Assembly (NCBI GenBank): GCA_963719345.1
Contig: CAVRCA010000005.1
Span: forward strand, 124,001-188,000
Origin: CAVRCA01 sp963719345
GTDB taxonomy: Bacteria > Pseudomonadota > Alphaproteobacteria > Acetobacterales > Acetobacteraceae
Reading direction: 5' to 3'
Length of the DNA stretch: 64,000 nucleotides
The position numbers and the translations under genes are program-made. Each line of letters starts with the position of its first letter. The stretch's first letter is position 1. Below, piece after piece: positions 58,272-64,000 of the stretch. The notes under the pieces were generated by a model, which was not told the DNA's origin, searched no databases, and saw nothing but the letters and a program-made list of their open reading frames with translations.

Positions 58272-59195
58272 ATGGCATCTGCCTCCACCGGCGCGGTGAT
58301 CGCCGAGCGCGCGTCCAGGGACACCCCGGCGGGCTCGCGCACTCCCAGCATGCTGCCGCTGATGGCGCCCTCGGTGGTCGTCCTGTTCCTGTGGATGATC
58401 GTGCCGCTGGTGATGACGCTGTGGTTCTCGTTCCAGTACTATAACCTGCTCGACCCGACGAGGGCGGGCTTCGCCGGAATCGACAACTACCGCTATCTCG
58501 TCACCGACCCGGATTTCTGGGCCTCGCTCGTCAACACCCTTGTTCTCGTCGGCTCGGTGCTGGTCATCAGCGTGGTGTTCGGCACCTTGTTCGCCGTGCT
58601 GTTCAACCAGTCGTTCCCCGGGCGCGGGGTCGCCCGCCTGCTGGCGATCGCGCCGTTCTTCGTCATGCCCACCGTCAGCGCGCTGATCTGGAAGAACCTG
58701 ATGATGCACCCGATCTACGGCATCCTCGGCTTCCTCGCGCGCTCCGTCGGGCTGCAACCGGTGGACTGGTTCGCCCAGTTTCCGATGATCTCGGTGATCA
58801 CCATCGTCTCCTGGGAGTGGCTGCCGTTCGCGCTGCTCATCCTGCTGACGGCGGTGCAGTCGCTCGACAACGAACAGCGCGAGGCGGCGCGCATGGACGG
58901 CGCGGGGGTGCTCGCGCAGTTCTTCTTCATCACGCTGCCGCACATGCGCCGGGCGATCAGCGTCGTCATCATGATCGAGACGATCTTTCTCCTGACCGTG
59001 TTCGCCGAGATCTTCGTCACCACTTCCGGCGGCCCGGGCAACGCCACCACCAATCTTGCCTTTCTTATCTATGCTCGCGCATTGCTGCAGTTCGACGTCG
59101 GTGGCGCTTCGGCCGGCGGCGTGGTGGCGATCGTGCTTGCCAACATCGTCGCCATCTTCCTGGTCCGCAGCATCGCCCAGCGGCTGGAGGTCTGA
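58272..59195 (+). CDS. smoF: Polyol ABC transporter permease (SmoF-like)
   Basis: A 307-residue inner-membrane permease with six helices after a ~30-residue cytosolic start (SVVVLFLWMIVPLVMTLWFS, LVNTLVLVGSVLVISVVFGTL, and so on). The EAA loop that docks the ATPase is EQREAARMDGAGVLAQFFFI, with the invariant Gly. Belongs to the MalF-like family for sugars. Ends 3 bases before smoG. Confidence 0.9.
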   Translation: MASASTGAVIAERASRDTPAGSRTPSMLPLMAPSVVVLFLWMIVPLVMTLWFSFQYYNLLDPTRAGFAGIDNYRYLVTDPDFWASLVNTLVLVGSVLVISVVFGTLFAVLFNQSFPGRGVARLLAIAPFFVMPTVSALIWKNLMMHPIYGILGFLARSVGLQPVDWFAQFPMISVITIVSWEWLPFALLILLTAVQSLDNEQREAARMDGAGVLAQFFFITLPHMRRAISVVIMIETIFLLTVFAEIFVTTSGGPGNATTNLAFLIYARALLQFDVGGASAGGVVAIVLANIVAIFLVRSIAQRLEV

Positions 59196-59198
59196 GCC

Positions 59199-60020
59199 GT
59201 GCAACAGAGTCTCGCCCAGCGCGTGCTGATCTTCGTTCTCGGCTGGGGCGTGGCGCTCGCCCTGTTCTTTCCGATCTTCTGGATGGTGCTGACCAGCTTC
59301 AAGACCGAGGGCGCGGCGATCGCCACGCCGCCCGAGCTGTTCTTCAAACCGACCTTGGCGAGCTACGCCGAGGTGCAGGAGCGCGCCAACTACGTGTTGT
59401 TCGCGCTCAACAGCGTCGCGGTCTCGGTCGGCGGCACGCTGCTCGCACTCGCCTTCGCGATCCCCGCGGCCTACGCCATGGCCTTCCATCCCACCGAGCG
59501 CACGCGCGGCACCTTGCTGTGGATGCTTTCCACGAAAATGCTGCCGCCGGTCGGCGTGCTGGTGCCGATCTACCTGATGTTCCGCACGCTCGGCCTACTC
59601 GATACGCGGACTGGATTGATCGCGATCTACGCCCTGATGAACCTGCCGATCGTCGTCTGGATGCTGTTCACCTTCTTCAAGGAGGTGCCGCACGACATCC
59701 TGGAGGCGGGTCGCATGGACGGCGCACGCACCTGGGGCGAGGTCTACTACCTGTTGCTGCCCCTGGCCTTGCCCGGCGTCGCGTCCACCGGGTTGCTGTC
59801 GCTCATCCTGTGCTGGAACGAGGCATTCTGGAGCCTCAATCTCACCTCCTCCAACGCCGCACCCCTCACCGCGTTCATCGCCTCGTTTTCCAGCCCGGAA
59901 GGGTTGTTCTTCGCGAAACTGTCGGCCGCCTCGACGGTCGCGGTGGCGCCCATCCTCATCTTCGGCTGGCTCAGCCAACGCCAGCTCGTCCAGGGCCTGA
60001 CGTTCGGTGCCGTCAAATAG
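59199..60020 (+). CDS. smoG: Polyol ABC transporter permease (SmoG-like)
   Basis: A 273-residue second permease from GTG 59199. Six helices (VLIFVLGWGVALALFFPIFW, VAVSVGGTLLALAFAIPAAY, and so on). The EAA loop is DILEAGRMDGARTWGEVYYL and WMLSTKMLPPVGVLVPIYL a typical MalG-family helix. Forms the channel with SmoF. Confidence 0.9.
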   Translation: MQQSLAQRVLIFVLGWGVALALFFPIFWMVLTSFKTEGAAIATPPELFFKPTLASYAEVQERANYVLFALNSVAVSVGGTLLALAFAIPAAYAMAFHPTERTRGTLLWMLSTKMLPPVGVLVPIYLMFRTLGLLDTRTGLIAIYALMNLPIVVWMLFTFFKEVPHDILEAGRMDGARTWGEVYYLLLPLALPGVASTGLLSLILCWNEAFWSLNLTSSNAAPLTAFIASFSSPEGLFFAKLSAASTVAVAPILIFGWLSQRQLVQGLTFGAVK

Positions 60021-60044
60021 TTGGGGCGTCGCTAGGAGCTACCC

Positions 60045-61163
<1,119 letters not shown>

Positions 61164-61169
61164 CCGGCG

Positions 61170-62624
61170 GTGTTCCTCGGCCTCGATTTCGGCACGTCGT
61201 CGGTCAAGGCGCTGCTGGTCGACGGCGAGCAGCGCGTCATCGGCAGCGCCAGTCGCGCGCTCGGGATCAGCCGGCCGGCACCGGGCTGGAGTGAGCAGGA
61301 CCCGGAGGATTGGTGGCAAGCGCTGCTTGGGGCGGTGGACGAGTTGCGCGTCGGGCACGCCGATGCCCTTGCCTGCGTCCAGGGGATCGGCCTGTCCGGC
61401 CAGATGCACGGGGCGGTGCTGCTCGACGCGGCCGGCGCGGTGCTGCGGCCCTGCATCCTGTGGAACGACGTGCGGGCGACCGAGGAGTGCCGGGAGTTCG
61501 AGCGCGCGTTTCCGGCTTCGCGCGCCGTCACCGGCAATCTGGCGATGCCGGGTTTTACCGCGCCGAAACTGCTTTGGGTGCGCAAGCACGAGCCGGCGCT
61601 GTTCGCCCGGCTCGCCCGCGTGCTGCTGCCCAAGGCGTGGGTGCGGTTCCGGCTCACCGGCGAGTACGTGGAAGAGATGTCGGATGCGTCGGGCTCGCTC
61701 TGGCTCGACGTCGGCGCGCGCGACTGGTCCGACGCGGCGCTCGCGGCGACCGGCCTCACCCGCGCGGCGATGCCGCTTCTGGTCGAGGGCAACGCGCCCG
61801 CCGGCACGCTATTGCCGCAGCTGGCCTCCCGCTGGGGCATGGCGCGGTCGCCGCTGCTGGCCGGCGGCGCGGGCGACAACGCCGCGGGAGCGGTCGGGCT
61901 CGGCGCCATCCGGCCCGGCAGCGCCTTTGTCTCGCTCGGCACGTCGGGCGTGGTGTGGGCCACCACCGGCCAGTTCCTGCCCTACCCGCAAGCGGCGGTC
62001 CACACCTTCTGCCACGCCCTGCCGGACACCTGGCACCAGATGGGCGTCACCCTCTCCGCCGCCGCTTCGCTCGCCTGGTGGGCCGGGATCGCCGGACGCC
62101 CGGAGGCCGCGCTGCTGGCCGAGATGGCGGCACCGCGTGCGCCCAGTCCCGCGCTGTTCCTTCCCTACCTCGCCGGCGAACGGACGCCACACAATGACGG
62201 CGCGGTCCGCGGCGCCTTTGCCGGCCTGTCGGCGGAGGTGGACCGCGCCGCGCTCACCCAGGCCGTGCTCGAAGGTGTGGCGTTCTCGTTTCGAGACTGT
62301 GTGGACGCGCTCGCTGCGGCAGGCACCCGCATCGCCGAGGCCGACGTCATCGGCGGCGGTTCGCGGTCGCGCGCCTGGGTGGCGATCATCGCCTCGGTGC
62401 TAGGTATCCCCTTGCACCTTGTCGCGGCCGGCGAGCACGGCGGCGCGTTCGGCGCCGCCCGCCTCGCGCGCCTGGCCGTGACGGGGGAGGATCCGGCCGC
62501 CGTCTGCACGCCCCCGGACCGGGTGGCGACGGTGGTTCCCGACCCGGCGCTGTCCGCGGCCTACGGCCGGCGCCTCGTGCAGTATCGCGCGCTCTACCCC
62601 GCGCTGTCGGAGGCAATGGCATGA
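61170..62624 (+). CDS. xylB: Xylulokinase (FGGY family)
   Basis: A 484-residue kinase from GTG 61170. The N-terminal phosphate loop is FLGLDFGTSSVKALLVD, GIGLSGQMHGAVLLD and LWNDVRATEECREF fit xylulokinase, FTAPKLLWVRKHEP follows, and SGSLWLDVGARDWS and the C-terminal GGGSRSRAWVAIIASVLG/EHGGAFGAARLA complete the FGGY signatures. It phosphorylates D-xylulose made from D-arabinitol or xylitol, pointing to pentitols among the substrates of the operon. Overlaps smoS by 4 bases (ATGA). Confidence 0.92.
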   Translation: MFLGLDFGTSSVKALLVDGEQRVIGSASRALGISRPAPGWSEQDPEDWWQALLGAVDELRVGHADALACVQGIGLSGQMHGAVLLDAAGAVLRPCILWNDVRATEECREFERAFPASRAVTGNLAMPGFTAPKLLWVRKHEPALFARLARVLLPKAWVRFRLTGEYVEEMSDASGSLWLDVGARDWSDAALAATGLTRAAMPLLVEGNAPAGTLLPQLASRWGMARSPLLAGGAGDNAAGAVGLGAIRPGSAFVSLGTSGVVWATTGQFLPYPQAAVHTFCHALPDTWHQMGVTLSAAASLAWWAGIAGRPEAALLAEMAAPRAPSPALFLPYLAGERTPHNDGAVRGAFAGLSAEVDRAALTQAVLEGVAFSFRDCVDALAAAGTRIAEADVIGGGSRSRAWVAIIASVLGIPLHLVAAGEHGGAFGAARLARLAVTGEDPAAVCTPPDRVATVVPDPALSAAYGRRLVQYRALYPALSEAMA

Positions 62625-63391
62625 TGCTGGAAGGAAAAGTCGCGCTCGTCACCGGGGCGGCGCGCGGCATCGGTCGCGCCATCGCTGCGCGCTACGTGCG
62701 CGAGGGCGCCCGCGTCGTCATCGGCGACCTCGACGAGGCGGGCGCTGTCCAGGCCGCCGGCGAGATCGGCGACGGTGCCGCCGGACTGCACTTCGACGTG
62801 ACCCGGCAGGAGTCGATCGACGCCGCGATCGCCGGCACCGTCGCCCGCTTCGGCGCGCTCGACATCCTCGTCAACAACGCCGGCATCTTCGATCTCGCCC
62901 CCATCGTCGACATCACCCGGCAAAGTTATCACCGGGTCTTTGCGGTGAACGTCGAGGGCCTGCTGTTCACCCTGCAGGCCGGCGCGCGCCAAATGATCGC
63001 GCAAGGACGCGGCGGAAAAATCATCAATTTCGCCTCCCAGGCGGGGCGGCGCGGCGAGGCGCTGGTTGCCGTGTACTGCGCGTCGAAGGCGGCGGTGATC
63101 TCGCTCACCCAGAGCGCCGGCCTCGACCTCATCAAGCACGGGATCAACGTCAACGCGATCGCGCCGGGCGTGGTGGATGGCGAGCATTGGGACGACGTCG
63201 ACGCCCGCTTCGCCCAATACGAGAATCTTGCCCTTGGCGAGAAGAAACGCCAGGTCGGCGCGGCGGTGCCGTTCGGCCGCATGGCGCGTCCGGACGAAAT
63301 CGCCGGCCTGGCAGCGTTCCTGGCGAGCCGGGACGCCGATTACATTGTGGCGCAGACCTACAACGTCGATGGTGGCAACTGGATGAGCTGA
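62621..63391 (+). CDS. smoS: Sorbitol dehydrogenase, short-chain (SmoS-like)
   Basis: A 256-residue NAD-dependent SDR from ATG 62621. The cofactor loop is ALVTGAARGIGRAIA, the structural motif NNAG in DILVNNAGIFDLAP, and the catalytic Ser-Tyr-Lys set FASQAGRRGEALVAVYCASKAAV. The C-terminal region VDGEHWDDVDARFAQYENLALGEKK-like resembles Rhodobacter SmoS (sorbitol to fructose, galactitol to tagatose). It overlaps the following repeat-protein gene by one base (TGATG). Confidence 0.9.
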   Translation: MMLEGKVALVTGAARGIGRAIAARYVREGARVVIGDLDEAGAVQAAGEIGDGAAGLHFDVTRQESIDAAIAGTVARFGALDILVNNAGIFDLAPIVDITRQSYHRVFAVNVEGLLFTLQAGARQMIAQGRGGKIINFASQAGRRGEALVAVYCASKAAVISLTQSAGLDLIKHGINVNAIAPGVVDGEHWDDVDARFAQYENLALGEKKRQVGAAVPFGRMARPDEIAGLAAFLASRDADYIVAQTYNVDGGNWMS

Positions 63392-64000
63392 TGGACCGGG
63401 CGTTGGCCGCCTGGCGCGACATGATCGCCCGCGCCGACGCCCTCCGCCGGCAAGGCGAGGCGGGTTCGGATACGCCGGCGCTGGACCAGGCGGTCGCGAC
63501 CTATCGCGCGGCCCTCGATCTGGTTCCGCGGGCGATCCGGCCACAGGAGTGGGCGGCGACGCAGAGTTATCTCGGCGCCGCCCTGCGGGTGCGGGCGATC
63601 GACGATCCCGATCCGGCCGGGCTCTACCAGGCCGTGGCCGCGTGCCGGGCGGCGCTGGAGGTCTACACGCGCGAGGCGACCCCGCTCGATTGGGCACGGA
63701 CGCAGGCGCTGCTCGGGGCGGCGATCACGGTGCTCGGCGAGCGGCAGGGCGATCCCGCGAGGCTGCGCGAGGCGGCCGGCTGCTACGAGCTGGCCACGCA
63801 GGGTTATGCGCGGGATGCGACGCCGCTGGACTGGGCGCGGATGCAGCGCAACCACGGCGCGGTGCTGGCCGTCCTCGGCGAGCAGACCGGCGACGATGCA
63901 GCTCTCGCCGAGTTGGCTTCCCGTTATCGCGCCGCGCTGGAAGAGTACACCCGCGCTGGCACGCCGCTCGACTGGGCGATGACACAGAGCAACCTCGGCC
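63391..64000 (+). CDS. Tandem 47-residue repeat protein, TPR-like (3' end outside window)
   Basis: The frame is open from ATG 63391, which overlaps the smoS stop (TGATG), to the window end with no stop. After a ~50-residue helical start the product consists of repeats whose core is TPLDWAxTQxxLG. The cores start at bases 63538 (RPQEWAATQSYLG), 63679, 63820 and 63961, exactly 141 bases (47 residues) apart. Each unit also has a second helix around YRAALExYTR. This is a TPR-like two-helix superhelix. The same TPLDWA-type repeat is seen in large bacterial repeat proteins of unknown role. It has no signal peptide, and how far it extends is not visible. Confidence 0.75.
   Translation, partial: MDRALAAWRDMIARADALRRQGEAGSDTPALDQAVATYRAALDLVPRAIRPQEWAATQSYLGAALRVRAIDDPDPAGLYQAVAACRAALEVYTREATPLDWARTQALLGAAITVLGERQGDPARLREAAGCYELATQGYARDATPLDWARMQRNHGAVLAVLGEQTGDDAALAELASRYRAALEEYTRAGTPLDWAMTQSNLG

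Noticed and set aside
56493..59489. Minus-strand open frame of almost 1,000 codons opposite the polyol transporter genes
   Set aside because: Consists of low-complexity Arg/Gln/His/Gly sequence; the plus-strand ABC transporter genes fully account for the region.

Overview
The window is a GC-rich, gene-dense chromosomal stretch (roughly 70% GC by eye) of an alphaproteobacterium. A member of the Rhodospirillales, probably the Acetobacteraceae, fits best. The grounds are the order DUF4175 - zinc-ribbon protein - ftsEX - DUF218 - plsC - DUF2125 followed by tyrA-hisC // metX-metW, the fold-III ornithine decarboxylase behind a long leader, the cyanide-insensitive type bd oxidase, and a polyol ABC operon laid out like the smo locus of Rhodobacter. 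The taxonomic call is inference. No rRNA, tRNA, CRISPR array, prophage or insertion sequence was recognised.

Layout. 1-6 kb: cell-envelope and division genes (DUF4175 tail, zinc-ribbon membrane protein, ftsE, ftsX, DUF218 protein, plsC, DUF2125). 6.2-9 kb: a small ACT-like gene and a heavily frameshifted cydA-cydB pair. 9-12.9 kb: tyrA and hisC on the minus strand, metX and metW divergent from them. 13-14.7 kb: single-chain dihydroxyacetone kinase. 14.9-24.4 kb: two paralogous beta-solenoid-like proteins flanking a dienelactone hydrolase, a giant AsmA-like protein, glnE and a peroxiredoxin. 24.5-30.2 kb (minus): msrQ-like, a periplasmic protein, aat, accC-accB-aroQ and a YihY protein. 30.2-31.7 kb: structured leader plus ornithine decarboxylase. 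31.8-35.7 kb: secreted retropepsin-like protein, then class I and class III CoA-transferase genes. 35.5-38.3 kb (minus): pssA-psd and a LysM protein. 38.5-46.4 kb: cytochrome b561-like, LOG, Uma2, FAD-linked oxidase, tsaC, pepA-holC and a metal-type permease. 46.4-50.1 kb (minus): PrpD - AroE - AroQ - BKACE operon. 50.1-54.9 kb (minus): rpsA-sppA-ihfB-lapA-pyrF-trpF. 55.3-64 kb: polyol uptake and catabolism operon (polyol dehydrogenase, smoEFGK-like ABC transporter, xylulokinase, sorbitol dehydrogenase), ending in a gene of exact 47-residue repeats that runs off the window.

A striking property of the sequence is its many single-base insertions and deletions in otherwise well-conserved genes, several of them normally essential (rpsA, accC, tsaC, ftsX). 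About seventeen fall in the 2.4 kb of cydA-cydB alone; roughly twenty more are scattered over the rest, mostly in the first 35 kb. Codons on both sides of each shift remain intact, so sequence error is the simplest reading, but the cyd cluster deserves its own check. For frameshifted genes the coordinates below span the whole reconstructed gene.

The least explained content: the pair of solenoid-like paralogs (14.9 and 23.5 kb), the PrpD/AroE/AroQ/BKACE operon with a second 3-dehydroquinase, the 47-residue repeat protein translationally coupled to the polyol operon, a composite double-hairpin repeat present in at least three intergenic copies, and the conserved-looking leader before the ornithine decarboxylase.
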